Positions 31,335 through 41,170 of a DNA stretch of 58,200 nt are shown here, one piece after another (positions within the stretch are counted from its first letter, which is position 1; every line of letters starts with the position of its first letter). The DNA lies in contig CAMDBU010000016.1 of assembly GCA_945889495.1 (NCBI GenBank), forward strand, positions 1-58,200, in the 5' to 3' direction. Source of the stretch: Syntrophobacter sp. SbD2 (GTDB lineage Bacteria; Desulfobacterota; Binatia; UBA9968). The position numbers were made by a program, and so were the translations under genes. Under the pieces are notes generated by a model. That model saw nothing but the letters and a program-made list of their open reading frames with translations, had not been told where the DNA came from and made no database searches.

Positions 31335-31400
31335 GTTGCGGGTTACGAGTTTCGGGTTTCGAGTTGAACCCGAAACTCTAAACCCGAAACGCGTAACAAC
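31335..31400. repeat. Intergenic inverted repeat, family 3
   Basis: GTTGCGGGTTACGAGTTTCG (31335-31354) continues to 31363. It is separated by TTGA from its imperfect reverse complement (31368-31400, ending CGCGTAACAAC). Each arm also contains two copies of a GTTTCGGGTTT-like unit. Confidence 0.85.
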
Positions 31401-31487
31401 TATCCTCCTCTTGCCAACCCCTTGGGGCTCACATAGAATCCACGCAATTTAGCGCCTGGCGATTTATTTTTCTGGAGGGATCACAAC

Positions 31488-33446
31488 ATGGCAAACAAGG
31501 CCCCAGACAAAGCCATCGAGGTTTTACTGAGCGAGAAGAGAACTTTCCCGCCGCCCAAAGAATTCAAAAAATCCGCCAATCTGAAAAGCGCCGCGGTGTT
31601 CAACCAGGCGCGCAAAAATCCCCAGGCGTTCTGGGCCAAGGCGGCCAAGGATCTGCACTGGTTCAAGCCCTGGAAAAAAGTTCACGAGTGGAAGTTGCCT
31701 TGGGCCAAGTGGTTCATCGGCGGCAAGTTGAACGCTTCGTACAATTGCCTCGACCGCCATGTGCTGTCGGGACGGAAAAACAAAGCGGCGATCATCTGGG
31801 AGGGCGAGCCCGGCGACGAGCGGGTGCTGACCTACCGCGATGTTTGGCGCGAGGTCAACAAATTCGCCAACGTGCTGAAAAAACTCGGCGTCAAAAAAGG
31901 CGACCGAGTCTGTCTCTACATGGGCATGGTGCCGGAATTACTCATCGCTATGCATGCCTGCAACCGTATCGGCGCGCCGCACAGCGTGGTGTTCGGCGGC
32001 TTTAGCGCCGAGGCGCTGCGCGACCGGATCAACGACGCCCAGGCGAAGATTCTGGTCACCGCCGATGGCGGTTACCGGCGCGGCACCATCGTACCGCTCA
32101 AAAAAAATGCCGACGACGCCATGACCGACACGCCGTCGATCACCCACTGCGTGGTCGTCCAGCGGGTCGGCGCCGAGTCGGGCGCGCAGATGACAGCCGG
32201 GCGCGATCTGTGGTGGCATGAAGCGATGGCCGATGCGCCGCAATGGTGCGAGCCGGAGAAGATGGACAGCGAAGACATGCTGTTCATCCTCTACACCAGC
32301 GGGACGACGGGCAAACCCAAAGGCATCGTCCACACCACCGGCGGTTATCTCACCGGCGTCAATCTGATCAACAAATGGGTCTTCGACATGAAGGAAGACG
32401 ACGTCTTCTGGTGCGCCGCCGACATCGGCTGGGTCACCGGCCATACCCATATCGTTTACGGCCCCATGGCCAACGGCGTCACCCAGGTGATGTACGAAGG
32501 GACGCCGGACTGGCCGGACAAAGACCGGCTGTGGAAGATCATCGCTAAGTACGGCGTGACGATTTTTCACACCGCGCCGACGGCGATCCGCACCTTCATG
32601 CGCTGGGGCACGGAATTTCCCGCCAAGCATAATTTGAAATCTCTGCGTTTGCTCGGTTCGGTCGGCGAACCGATCAATCCGGAAGCCTGGATGTGGTATC
32701 ACAAGTTCATCGGCGCCAGCCGCTGCCCGGTGATGGACACCTGGTGGCAGACCGAGACCGGCCATCCGCTGATCTCGCCGCTGCCGGGCATTACCAAATT
32801 GAAACCCGGCTCGGCGACCATGCCGCTGCCCGGCATCGAAGCCGATGTGGTCGACGAAAACGGCAAGTCGGTGCCCAAGGGCGGCGGCGGTTATTTGGTC
32901 CTGACCAAACCCTGGCCGGCGATGATGCGGACGATCTACGGCGATCCCGATCGTTTCGTGTCGACTTACTGGAGCCGCTTTCCGGGAAAGTATTTTGCCG
33001 GTGACGGTTGCAAGCGCGACAAGGACGGTTACTTCTGGCTGCTCGGCCGGGTCGACGACGTGATGAACGTCGCCGGTCATAGAATAAGCACCATGGAAGT
33101 GGAAAGCGCGCTCGTCGATCATCAGAAAGTCGCCGAGGCCGCGGTGATCGGCAAAGAGCATGAGATCAAAGGCCAAGCGATCTGCGCTTTCGTGTCGCTC
33201 AAGGCGGGAGTCGATGGCAATAGCGCGTTGATAGACGAGCTGAAAGCTCACGTCGCCAAGAAGATCGGCGCCATCGCCCGGCCCGACGAAATTCTTTTCG
33301 CCGCCGAGCTGCCGAAAACCCGCAGCGGCAAGATCATGCGCCGCTTACTGCGCGACATCGCCGACGGGCGGGCATTGGGCGATACCACAACGCTGGCCGA
33401 CCCGACGGTGGTGGCGAAGTTGAAAGAGCAGTATGGGGATGAGTAG
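31488..33446 (+). CDS. acs: Acetyl-CoA synthetase (AMP-forming)
   Basis: A 652-residue adenylate-forming enzyme that converts acetate, ATP and CoA to acetyl-CoA. Motifs: P-loop-like [47 protein letters not shown] with the Trp that limits the acyl pocket to short acids, the hinge [13 protein letters not shown], and the C-terminal acetyl-acceptor lysine motif [17 protein letters not shown]. The length is that of Acs rather than medium-chain synthetases. A GGAGGG ribosome site lies just upstream. The five binding-protein genes follow directly, suggesting scavenging of small organic compounds, though co-regulation is not shown. Confidence 0.93.
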   Translation: MANKAPDKAIEVLLSEKRTFPPPKEFKKSANLKSAAVFNQARKNPQAFWAKAAKDLHWFKPWKKVHEWKLPWAKWFIGGKLNASYNCLDRHVLSGRKNKAAIIWEGEPGDERVLTYRDVWREVNKFANVLKKLGVKKGDRVCLYMGMVPELLIAMHACNRIGAPHSVVFGGFSAEALRDRINDAQAKILVTADGGYRRGTIVPLKKNADDAMTDTPSITHCVVVQRVGAESGAQMTAGRDLWWHEAMADAPQWCEPEKMDSEDMLFILYTSGTTGKPKGIVHTTGGYLTGVNLINKWVFDMKEDDVFWCAADIGWVTGHTHIVYGPMANGVTQVMYEGTPDWPDKDRLWKIIAKYGVTIFHTAPTAIRTFMRWGTEFPAKHNLKSLRLLGSVGEPINPEAWMWYHKFIGASRCPVMDTWWQTETGHPLISPLPGITKLKPGSATMPLPGIEADVVDENGKSVPKGGGGYLVLTKPWPAMMRTIYGDPDRFVSTYWSRFPGKYFAGDGCKRDKDGYFWLLGRVDDVMNVAGHRISTMEVESALVDHQKVAEAAVIGKEHEIKGQAICAFVSLKAGVDGNSALIDELKAHVAKKIGAIARPDEILFAAELPKTRSGKIMRRLLRDIADGRALGDTTTLADPTVVAKLKEQYGDE

Positions 33447-33453
33447 GTTTGGA

Positions 33454-33488
33454 CCAGGCAAAAGGCATCAGGCAATAGGCAATAGTAA
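33454..33488. repeat. Degenerate short tandem repeat in spacer
   Basis: AGGCAAAAGGCATCAGGCAA and following AGGCAATAG form loosely repeated AGGCA units between acs and the first binding protein. Comparable stretches occur at 35515, 36569, 37603 and 43227. Confidence 0.6.
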
Positions 33489-33506
33489 GAGATCGGAAGG
33501 GAACCC

Positions 33507-34499
33507 GTGAGTCGTCGTAAAATAATTCTCGTTGCGTTTTTAGTGCTTATTCCGCAGCTCGTTGTGGCCCAGACGCGCGAGAAGATTCGCGTCGCCTTGG
33601 GCTCGATCTCGGTCAACTCCAGTGTGATTCCCATCGGCGCGCAGCAGGGCTTGTTTGCGAAGTACGGCGTGGACGTTGAGCCGATTTATTTCGGCGGCGG
33701 GATGAATTCCATCGCCGCGGTTACATCCAACTCGGTGCAGTTTCTTGCCGCCGGTTCCACCGCCACCATGAGCGCGCGTTTGGGCGGCGTCGATTTGACC
33801 ATGCTGTCGGTGCAATCCAATAAGCTCGATTATTCGGTGATGGTCGCGCCGGATATCAAGTCGGCGCAGGACTTGAAGGGCAAGATCGTTACCGGCACAC
33901 GCCCCGGAGCGGCGGCGGACACGGCGTTGCGGCTTTACTTGCGCAAGAACAATCTGGAACCCGATAAGGACGTGATCTTTGTCTCGGTGGCCGAGAGTGT
34001 GCAGGGTCGCTACAACGCCTTGGTCCGGGGCACGGTTTCCGGGACGACCTTGCCGCCGCCTTACAGCACCATCGCCAAGCAGCAGGGCATGCGGGAAATC
34101 GCCGATCTGCGCAAAACCGATATCGAATATGCCGGCACCTCCATCGCCGGCACGACGGCCTACATCAAAAGCCATCCGGCGGCGATCGAGAACTTTTTCA
34201 AAGGGTACATCGAGTCGCTGTATTTCTTCCGCGCGCAAAAAGAGAAGACTCTGGCGGGCATCATGAAATTCTTACGCATCACCGACCGGGCGCGCGCCGA
34301 AGAGGGCTATGACTACTACGTCGACATGATGCCGGTGATCCCTTACGCCAGCGTGCCGGGCGTACGTGCCGTGCTCCAGTTCCTGGCAGCGCGCCAGCCC
34401 AAGGCCGCCAGCGCCAACGCCGAAGAGTTTTACGACAATTCTTTTCTCAAGAAGATCGATGACAGCGGGTTTGCCAAGCAGTTCGCGATTCGCAAGTAA
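33507..34499 (+). CDS. ABC substrate-binding protein, NMT1/THI5-like (array 1, member 1)
   Basis: A 330-residue periplasmic binding protein. GTG start with GGAAGGGA upstream, signal peptide IILVAFLVLIPQLVVAQ. The fold shows the NMT1/SsuA pattern: IRVALGSISVNSSVIPIGAQ, PIYFGGGMNSIAAVTSNSV (ligand-loop region), DLKGKIVTGTRPGAAADTALR, and RYNALVRGTVSGTTLPPP. The C-terminus carries the array-wide signature EEFYDNSFLKKIDDSGF. Ligands of this family range from pyrimidines to sulfonates and aromatic acids; none can be assigned. It forms a close pair with the next gene. No permease or ATPase is adjacent. Confidence 0.88.
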   Translation: MSRRKIILVAFLVLIPQLVVAQTREKIRVALGSISVNSSVIPIGAQQGLFAKYGVDVEPIYFGGGMNSIAAVTSNSVQFLAAGSTATMSARLGGVDLTMLSVQSNKLDYSVMVAPDIKSAQDLKGKIVTGTRPGAAADTALRLYLRKNNLEPDKDVIFVSVAESVQGRYNALVRGTVSGTTLPPPYSTIAKQQGMREIADLRKTDIEYAGTSIAGTTAYIKSHPAAIENFFKGYIESLYFFRAQKEKTLAGIMKFLRITDRARAEEGYDYYVDMMPVIPYASVPGVRAVLQFLAARQPKAASANAEEFYDNSFLKKIDDSGFAKQFAIRK

Positions 34500-34517
34500 T
34501 CGGTCACGAAGTTGTTC

Positions 34518-35513
34518 ATGTCTTTACCGCGCACCATTATTCTTTGCTTCGCGCTAGCGTTGTTCAGTAATTCAGTCCAAGCTCAGCAGCGCGAGAAAGT
34601 CCGCGTCGCCCTGGGTTCGGTGTCGGTGAACTCGGCGATGTTTCCGATCGCCCAGCAGGTGGGGATTTACGCCAAGTACAATATCGACATGGAGCCGATT
34701 TATTTTGGCGGCGGCATGAACTCCATCGCGGCGCTGACTTCCAACGCGGTGCAGTTCCTCGCCGCCGGCGCCACCGCCACGGTGGGCGCCCATGTCGGCG
34801 GCCTCGACATCGTGATTCTCGCCGTGCAGACCAATCGAATCGAGTATTCGGTGTTTGGCGCGCCGGACATCAAAACCGTGCAAGATCTCAAAGGCAAGGT
34901 GGTTACCGGCACGCGGCCGGGGGCGTCCGCCGACAGCGCGCTGCGGCTTTATCTGCGCAAGCACAATCTGGAGCCGGACAAGGACGTGATTTTTATCTCC
35001 GTGGCCGACAGCCAGCATGGCCGCTACAACGCGCTCACCCGCGGCACGGTGTCGGCGACGGTGTTCTCGCCGCCGTTCAGCAACATCGCGCGCCAGGCCG
35101 GTTATCGCGAGCTCGCCGACCTGCGCAAAGTCGATATCGAGTACGCCGGCAATTCCATCGCCGCCATGGGCTCGTTTATCAAGAGCCGGCCGCAGGTGGT
35201 GGAGAACTTTCTCAAGGGCTATATCGAATCGCTTCATTTCTTTCGCACTCAGCGCGAGCGCACCATCGCCGGCATTGGTAAGTTCATGAAACTCAACGAC
35301 CGAGCGCGCGCCGAAGAAGCCTACGACTACTATTCCGAGCTGCTGCCGGTGATTCCTTACTCGACGCCGCCGGGATTTCGCGGCGTCCTGCAAAACTTGG
35401 CGCCGCGCCAGCCCAAGGCGGCCAATGCCAACCCGGAAGAGTTTTATGACAATAGTTTTCTTAAGAAGATCGACGACAGCGGCTTTACCAAGCAGTTTGC
35501 GGCGCGCAAGTAG
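34518..35513 (+). CDS. ABC substrate-binding protein, NMT1/THI5-like (array 1, member 2)
   Basis: A 331-residue near-parallel of member 1, sharing EKVRVALGSVSVNSAM, PIYFGGGMNSIAALTSNAV, KGKVVTGTRPGASADSALR and the C-terminal EEFYDNSFLKKIDDSGF, so the two arose by tandem duplication. Signal peptide TIILCFALALFSNSVQAQ. Differences concentrate after the ligand loop (LDIVILAVQTNRIEYSVFG versus LTMLSVQSNKLDYSVMV), hinting at divergent ligands. Starts at ATG 34518 or TTG 34512. Confidence 0.88.
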   Translation: MSLPRTIILCFALALFSNSVQAQQREKVRVALGSVSVNSAMFPIAQQVGIYAKYNIDMEPIYFGGGMNSIAALTSNAVQFLAAGATATVGAHVGGLDIVILAVQTNRIEYSVFGAPDIKTVQDLKGKVVTGTRPGASADSALRLYLRKHNLEPDKDVIFISVADSQHGRYNALTRGTVSATVFSPPFSNIARQAGYRELADLRKVDIEYAGNSIAAMGSFIKSRPQVVENFLKGYIESLHFFRTQRERTIAGIGKFMKLNDRARAEEAYDYYSELLPVIPYSTPPGFRGVLQNLAPRQPKAANANPEEFYDNSFLKKIDDSGFTKQFAARK

Positions 35514-35514
35514 G

Positions 35515-35548
35515 CGCGAGGCATGAGGCATGAGGCATGAGGCGTGAG
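35515..35548. repeat. Tandem AGGCATG heptad repeat
   Basis: The run GAGGCATGAGGCATGAGGCA, then TGAGGCGTGAG, contains about four copies of a seven-base unit directly after the member 2 stop. The sequence is low complexity and noncoding. Confidence 0.8.
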
Positions 35549-35570
35549 TCAGACCGGGAGTAACACATTA

Positions 35571-36569
35571 ATGCAACTTAAGCTTCTACGATTGAACGTT
35601 TTCGCCGTGGCTGTTCTGCTGTTGGCGCAATGGCCTGTGCAAGCCCAGGGGCTGAAAAAAATTCGCTGGGGGCAGACATCCATCGGCGCGTCGCAGTGGA
35701 TTCCGTGGATCGCCAAGGACGTAAAGTTTTACGAGAAAAATGGCTTGGATGTCGAGATCATTTTACTGCGCGGTTCGGGGCAGACTTCCCAGGCGATGAT
35801 CGGCGGCAGTATCTTCGCTTCGCCGGTGACTACGGCGACGTTGATGACGGCCAATCTGAGCGGCGCCGATCTGACCACGGTGGCCCATACCGTCGGCGCG
35901 GTGCAGGGCAAGATGTTGGTCAAGCCGGAGATTCGTAAGCCGGAGGATCTCAAGGGCAAGAAGGTCGCCAGTTCGGGTTTAGGATCGCTGGGCGATTTCA
36001 TGTACCGCGTGGCGATGCGCAAGTATGGTCTCAACCCTGACAAAGACGTGGTTTGGATCACCGTCGGCTCGCCGCCGGAACGGCTCCAAGCGCTCGCTTC
36101 AGGCGTCGTCGACGCGGCCGATCTTTCCTATCCGTCGGACGCCCAGGGCGAGCGCATGGGGTTTCGCATTATGTGGGATGCGCGAGTGGAAGTTCCCTAC
36201 CCCTCCATGTCGGTGGTGACGCGGCGCAAAACCATTCAAGAAGACCGCGACGGCGTCATGCGCATGCTGCGCGCTCATGTCGAAGGTATTCATTTTCTCA
36301 AGACCCAGAAAGAGGCGAGCCTGAAGATTCTCGCCAAGTATTTACGCACCAACGATCGCGAGCTGCTCGAAGGCTCCTACGAAATCTACAATCGCGATTT
36401 TATTCCCACGCCCTATCCGATCGTCAGCGGGCTCAAGCTCGCCTACGAGCAGGTGGCGCAGCGCCGGCCGGAAATTTACAACCACAAGCCCGAAGAGTTC
36501 GTCGATCCGAGTTTCATCGCCGAGTTGGACAAGAGCGGGTTTATCAAGAAATTGTACGGGCAGAAGTGA
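35571..36569 (+). CDS. ABC substrate-binding protein, NMT1/THI5-like (array 1, member 3, subgroup B)
   Basis: A 332-residue secreted protein of a second subgroup, marked by KKIRWGQTSIGASQWIPWIA, EIILLRGSGQTSQAMIGGS, LKGKKVASSGLGSLGDFMYR and VTRRKTIQEDRDGVMRMLR. The signal peptide is LNVFAVAVLLLAQWPVQAQ. The C-terminal EEFVDPSFIAELDKSGF is the subgroup B form of the signature seen in members 1 and 2, so all five share ancestry. ATG 35571 was preferred because the upstream in-frame ATG at 35544 lies in low-complexity repeat. Confidence 0.88.
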   Translation: MQLKLLRLNVFAVAVLLLAQWPVQAQGLKKIRWGQTSIGASQWIPWIAKDVKFYEKNGLDVEIILLRGSGQTSQAMIGGSIFASPVTTATLMTANLSGADLTTVAHTVGAVQGKMLVKPEIRKPEDLKGKKVASSGLGSLGDFMYRVAMRKYGLNPDKDVVWITVGSPPERLQALASGVVDAADLSYPSDAQGERMGFRIMWDARVEVPYPSMSVVTRRKTIQEDRDGVMRMLRAHVEGIHFLKTQKEASLKILAKYLRTNDRELLEGSYEIYNRDFIPTPYPIVSGLKLAYEQVAQRRPEIYNHKPEEFVDPSFIAELDKSGFIKKLYGQK

Positions 36570-36604
36570 GTAATGGATAGTTGAGAATGGATAATGGAGA
36601 ATTG
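36569..36604. repeat. Degenerate GATAATGGA-type spacer repeat
   Basis: GTAATGGATAGTTGAGAATG followed by GATAATGGAGAATTG gives loose repeats of a GAATGGATAATGG unit. The same wording recurs at 37609-37636 and 43227-43259, showing a dispersed spacer element. Confidence 0.65.
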
Positions 36605-36608
36605 TCCG

Positions 36609-37605
36609 ATGTCGATCCATTTAAGGTTGGTCGTTGCCTTTGCGTTGGCCTTGTTACCTCTGCTTGCGCAGGCGCAGGACAAGCCGCTCAAGAAGATTAC
36701 TTGGGGGCGTGACTTCGCTGTCGGCGGGCAACTGGATTCCTTGGATCGCCAAGGAGGCGAAGATTTATGACAAGCATGGGCTCGATGTCCAGTTGGTTTT
36801 GTTGCGCGGGTCGGGGCAGACTTCGGCGGCGATGTTGGGTGGCAGCATCATCGCGTCGCCGGTGACCTTGACGACCATGATCATGGCGGATTTGAGCGGC
36901 GCCGATTTCGTCAACGTCGCCCACACGGTCTCGGCGGTGGCGACCAAGCTCTTGGTCCGTCCGGAGATCAAGCGGGTGGAGGATCTCAAGGGCAAGCGCG
37001 TCGGCATTACCAGCCTGGGCTCGCTGAGCGACTTTCTCCTTAAACATACCTTTCGCAAGTACGGCCTCGATCCCAACCGCGATGTCACCTGGTTCATGAT
37101 GGGCACGCTCACCGAGCGGCTCCAAGGATTGCTCGCCGGCACGGTGGACGCGGCCGAGGCTTCTTACCCGATCGATGCCCAAGGTGAGAAAAAGGGCTAT
37201 AAGGTTCTACTCGACCTGCGCAAAGAGGTTAGCTACCCGTCCATGTCGGTGGTGACCCGGCGCAAAACCATCGTCGAAGACCGCGACACCATCGCTAGAA
37301 TGGTCCGCGCCCATGTCGAAGGCATCGCGTTTTTTAAGCAGAACAAAGAATTCAGCATGCGTGTGCTGGGCAATCAGTTGAAGCTCAACGACCGCGAGAT
37401 GCTGGAGAACTCCTACGAGATCTACAAGCAGGATTTCATTTCCGTGCCCTATCCGATCACCAAAGGACTGGAGGCGACCTACGACTTCATCGCCCAGACC
37501 CGCCCCGAGGTGCGCAGCCGCAAGCCAGAGGAGTTTGTCGATAACAGTTTCATCTCGGAGTTGGATAAGAGCGGGTTTATTAAACGGCTCTACGAGCCGA
37601 AATAA
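36609..37605 (+). pseudogene. NMT1/THI5-like binding protein, member 4, interrupted by a +1 frameshift
   Basis: ATG 36609 opens a good signal peptide (LVVAFALALLPLLAQAQ) and then KPLKKITWG. Here the frame breaks at a run of five G residues (36703-36707). Removing one G restores GVTSLSAGNWIPWIAKEAK, which matches siblings 3 and 5, and gives a 331-residue product ending EEFVDNSFISELDKSGF. The rest of the gene is intact and well conserved. It is either a recent loss-of-function mutation, a phase-variable homopolymer, or a sequencing/assembly error. The single-base event in a homopolymer makes error a serious possibility. Confidence 0.85.
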
Positions 37606-37640
37606 TCGATAATGGAAAATTGATAATGGATAACTAACTG
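37603..37640. repeat. Degenerate GATAATGGA-type spacer repeat
   Basis: TAATCGATAATGGAAAATTG followed by ATAATGGATAACTAACTG repeats a GATAATGGA unit, as at 36569 and 43227. Confidence 0.6.
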
Positions 37641-37656
37641 CCTCCGGATGGGTACC

Positions 37657-38664
37657 ATGAAAACTTCACTGACTCCAAGAGCAATAGTCGCTGCCATTAT
37701 TTGCCTTCTGGTTTTTTCTTCCTACGCTCAGGCGCAGAACCCGCCGCTCAAGAAGGTCAATTGGGGCATGACGGCGTTGTCGGCGGCCATGTGGATTCCG
37801 TGGATCGCCAAGGACGCGAAGATTTACGAGAAGAACGGCCTCGACGTCGAGATCGTTCTGCTGCGCGGATCGGGCCAGAGTTCCCAGGCGCTCTTGGGCG
37901 GCAGCTTGTTCGCCGCGCCGGTGGCGCTGCCGCAGTTGATGCTCGCCAACCTAAACGGCGCCGATATGGTCAACGTGGCCCACACGATCGCCTCGGCGAG
38001 CAGCAAGCTGCTGGTGCGGCCGGAGATCAAAACGCCGTTGGATCTGCGCGGTAAGAAAGTTGCCACGTCCAGCATCGGCTCGCTGGGCGATTTTCTTTTT
38101 CGCTACGCGTTGCGCAAATACGGCATCAACCCCGACCGGGAAATTACCTGGCTTTCCATCGGCACCAACGCCGAACGTTTACAGGCGCTGTTGACCGGCG
38201 TGATCGACGGCGCCGACGTGACCTATCCCGCCGATATCCAGGCCGAGCGCAAAGGTTTCCGTGTGCTGATCGATGCGCGCAAGGAGATCACCTTTCCAAC
38301 AACGTCGGTTGTCACGCGCCGTAAGATCATTCGCGAAGACCGAGACACGGTGATGCGCTTCGTGCGCTCCCACGTCGAAGCCATCGCCTTTCACAAACTG
38401 AACAAAGACTTCGCCCTCAAAGTTCTGACCAAGTACGTCAGAACCACCGACCCGGAATTTCTCGAAGGCTCCTACAACCTGTTCAAACAGGACTTCATCG
38501 CCGCGCCCTACCCGATCACCAAAGGCCTGGAACCGACCTACGACTACGTCGCGCAAACCCGACCCGACATCCGCAACCACAAACCGGAAGAGTTTGTCGA
38601 CGCGAGTTTTGTCAGCGAGCTGGATAAGAGCGGGTTTATTAAACGGTTGTACGAAAACCGTTAG
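37657..38664 (+). CDS. ABC substrate-binding protein, NMT1/THI5-like (array 1, member 5, subgroup B)
   Basis: A 335-residue secreted protein with signal VAAIICLLVFSSYAQAQ. Subgroup B wording: KKVNWGMTALSAAMWIPWIA, EIVLLRGSGQSSQALLGGS, LRGKKVATSSIGSLGDFLFR, and the tail EEFVDASFVSELDKSGF. ATG 37657 is used (37648 is an alternative nine bases upstream). It ends the first array; the following 458 bases have no convincing gene. Confidence 0.87.
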   Translation: MKTSLTPRAIVAAIICLLVFSSYAQAQNPPLKKVNWGMTALSAAMWIPWIAKDAKIYEKNGLDVEIVLLRGSGQSSQALLGGSLFAAPVALPQLMLANLNGADMVNVAHTIASASSKLLVRPEIKTPLDLRGKKVATSSIGSLGDFLFRYALRKYGINPDREITWLSIGTNAERLQALLTGVIDGADVTYPADIQAERKGFRVLIDARKEITFPTTSVVTRRKIIREDRDTVMRFVRSHVEAIAFHKLNKDFALKVLTKYVRTTDPEFLEGSYNLFKQDFIAAPYPITKGLEPTYDYVAQTRPDIRNHKPEEFVDASFVSELDKSGFIKRLYENR

Positions 38665-39122
38665 TTATCTCCTGGTCCAACTTGCTACGCCGTCAGTTTC
38701 CGCTCCGCCACAACCCACCCAACGCGGCCGCATCGTTGGAGTTGTAGCAACGTCGCTGGCATCGACGCTAGCGAGCTTCGGCGAGCATCGGTATCGCGCC
38801 GTGGCACTTGCTGGTTTGCGATTGAGATCTGCATGGTACAGAGAATTTCTCCTGCGTAGGCGGTGGTTGACTCAGAATTATTTTCCGATATGAGTTGCAC
38901 TCTCGGTGCGTCACGGTGGCGGCGTGGTTAAAGCTTCGTAAGCTACTAGTGTAAGAAAACCTGACAGTATGTAGCGCGCGCAGCGAGCCAAAACCGACCA
39001 GTCCGCGATGCTGGTTTTTTGGTGCGCTACTTGCGGTGTCTCGGACGCAGCGAAGATAGAACATCGATAAACAAGGTTCTAAATGATTCAGTTGCTCGGC
39101 CAAATCGGCCATTGATGCAGTT
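38665..39122. other. Gene-free spacer with two imperfect hairpins
   Basis: No credible coding frame is seen. One inverted pair is TTGCTAC (38682-38688) with GTAGCAA (38744-38750). A stronger one spans 38971-39030: outer GTAGCGC/GCGCTAC, middle CCAAAA/TTTTGG and inner ACCAG/CTGGT around a nine-base loop, with a T-run in the 3' arm. The second could be a terminator-like or structured leader upstream of asnB, or another mobile palindrome. Confidence 0.55.
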
Positions 39123-41144
39123 ATGTGTGGAATTGCGGGAATAATTGGAAAGGAAGGACAGGAAGAGACAACCTCGCGTCTCCTCCGGATGCTGCAGCCC
39201 CTGGAGCACCGCGGACCCGATGACCGAGGTGCTTATGTCACATCCGGCAAAGACGCCCGGACGGTCGCCCTCGGTCATCAACGGCTCAGCATTATCGACC
39301 TCACCTCCGGCCATCAGCCAATGTCCAATGAAGACGATCGTCTGTGGATCGTCTTCAACGGCGAGATTTACAATCACCGCGAACTTCGACAAGAGCTCAA
39401 GGCCCGTGGTCATCGCTACCGGACCGATAGCGACACGGAGACCGTCATTCATGCCTTCGAGGAATATGGCGCGGATTGCGTGCATAAGCTGCGCGGCATG
39501 TTTGCATTTGCGATTTGGGACGAGCGAAAGAAACAATTGTTCGCCGCGCGCGACCGGCTGGGCATCAAGCCTTTTTACTATGCTTTTAAAAATGGCACTT
39601 TCCTGTTTGCCTCGGAGATCAAGGCGATTCTTGCCAGTGGTCTAGTTCCAGCCGCGGTCAATCACGCCGCGCTGCCGGAATTTTTCACCATGGCGCAGAC
39701 CATCGAGGAGTCGACACTCTTCGCCGACGTCAAGCGGCTCATGCCGGGCCATTTACTGCGCGTTGACGGCAGCGAAATCACTACCGAGCGTTATTGGGAT
39801 TGGCAGTTCACCGAGCAGGAGTCGCCGCGGCCTGACAGTTACTACGTCGAACGCTTCACCGAGTTGTTCGATGATTCCGTGCAGGCACATTTGTTGAGCG
39901 ATGTGCCGTTGGGGATTTTTTTGAGCGGCGGCTTGGATTCGAGCTTGATCGCCGCCGTCATGGCCAAGCATATGAGCTCGCCGGTGCAAACCTTCTCGGT
40001 CGGCTTTGAGGATCGGTACTACAATGAATTTGACTATTCGCGCATCGTCGCTCGCCATATCGGCGCCGAGCATCATGAGGTGACGCTGACACCGCGGCAA
40101 CTGTTCGACTCCTTACCGAAGTTGATCTGGCATGAAGACGAGCCGCTTAAAGGCGCGGCCAGTGTGGCGCTTTATTTTGTCGCGGAGTTGGCGCGGCGCC
40201 ATGTGAAAGTGGTGCTCACCGGCGAAGGCAGCGATGAGTTGTTCGCCGGCTACAACGATCGCTATTGGGGTGCTCGGATTGCGCGTCGGCTAGCGCGCTG
40301 GGGTGGGGGAGTTATCCCCGAGGCCGCCAAGCGGCGTCTCCTGCGCAAAGTGTTATGGCAACTGCCGCTACCGCTGGCGGTCAAGAAAAAAATCAGCCAC
40401 ACGCACTTATACCTACAGGAGAACCTGGAAGGGCTGTTCTTCGACAATTTTCACAGCGTCTTCACCCGTGACATGCAGGGAGAACTGTTGGTGGCGGAGT
40501 TGGCGCGCGGACTGGCGGCCCATGATCCCTACGCCAACTCGCTGGAGTATTTTCACCGCACTAAGAGCGATACCTTTTTACATCAAATGCTCTATACGGA
40601 TCTCAAGACCGATCTGGTGGAGTTGCTCATGAAGCAAGATCAGATGAGCATGGCGGCTTCGCTGGAGAGCCGGGTGCCGTTCTTGGATCATAAATTGGTC
40701 GAATTCGCCGGCACCCTGCCGGATCGTCTGGCGCTGCGTGGCCGTGCCGGCAAGTGGCTGGTCAAGAAAGCCGCCGAGCCTTACTTGCCGCGAGAAATTA
40801 TTTACCGTCCCAAGATGGGCTTCCCGGTGCCTTTTGAAGCGTGGATCAAGGAAGATCAGAGCGGCTTTATTCGTGACGCTCTGTTGGGGTCAAAGGCGAA
40901 GGGTCGCGGATTCTTCAATCACACCTACGTCGAAAAATTGCTCACCCTGCACCGCTCCGGCCAGCGCGATTGTCACAGTCAAATATGGATGCTGCTCAAC
41001 TTCGAACTATGGCAGCGCGAGTTTTTTGACCGACGGGCCGACGATCGGAATGGCCACGCACCGATCGCGCTATCCTGCGGCGACCCTCAGACCTTGGCCC
41101 ATGGAATTCTCTACCATGGCAATGGTGCTCTCGATTATCACTGA
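39123..41144 (+). CDS. asnB: Asparagine synthetase (glutamine-hydrolysing)
   Basis: A 673-residue two-domain enzyme that makes asparagine, or an asparagine-like amide, from aspartate, ATP and glutamine. The glutaminase domain starts with the Cys nucleophile directly after Met (MCGIAGIIG) and has RLSIIDL and NGEIYNHRELR. The synthetase domain has the PP-loop LSGGLDSSLIA (about residue 268), FSVGFEDRYYNEFDYSR and LTGEGSDELFAGY. It is longer than E. coli AsnB, with a C-terminal extension, as in the AsnB-like proteins of exopolysaccharide and secondary-metabolite loci. No such locus surrounds it here. The ATG is fixed by the Cys2 requirement. Confidence 0.93.
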   Translation: MCGIAGIIGKEGQEETTSRLLRMLQPLEHRGPDDRGAYVTSGKDARTVALGHQRLSIIDLTSGHQPMSNEDDRLWIVFNGEIYNHRELRQELKARGHRYRTDSDTETVIHAFEEYGADCVHKLRGMFAFAIWDERKKQLFAARDRLGIKPFYYAFKNGTFLFASEIKAILASGLVPAAVNHAALPEFFTMAQTIEESTLFADVKRLMPGHLLRVDGSEITTERYWDWQFTEQESPRPDSYYVERFTELFDDSVQAHLLSDVPLGIFLSGGLDSSLIAAVMAKHMSSPVQTFSVGFEDRYYNEFDYSRIVARHIGAEHHEVTLTPRQLFDSLPKLIWHEDEPLKGAASVALYFVAELARRHVKVVLTGEGSDELFAGYNDRYWGARIARRLARWGGGVIPEAAKRRLLRKVLWQLPLPLAVKKKISHTHLYLQENLEGLFFDNFHSVFTRDMQGELLVAELARGLAAHDPYANSLEYFHRTKSDTFLHQMLYTDLKTDLVELLMKQDQMSMAASLESRVPFLDHKLVEFAGTLPDRLALRGRAGKWLVKKAAEPYLPREIIYRPKMGFPVPFEAWIKEDQSGFIRDALLGSKAKGRGFFNHTYVEKLLTLHRSGQRDCHSQIWMLLNFELWQREFFDRRADDRNGHAPIALSCGDPQTLAHGILYHGNGALDYH

Positions 41145-41170
41145 GCCGGCCGCAGCCGCAGCTGGGCGGG

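Noticed and set aside
33507-38664. Thiamine pyrophosphate riboswitch before the THI5-like array
   Set aside because: I saw no TPP-box consensus (CTGAGA with ACCTGA...GGATAATGCC) upstream; THI5-like folds alone do not imply a thiamine ligand.
38594-38893. 99-residue frame overlapping the end of array 1 member 5
   Set aside because: It begins out of frame inside a real gene and continues into spacer with no protein-like pattern.
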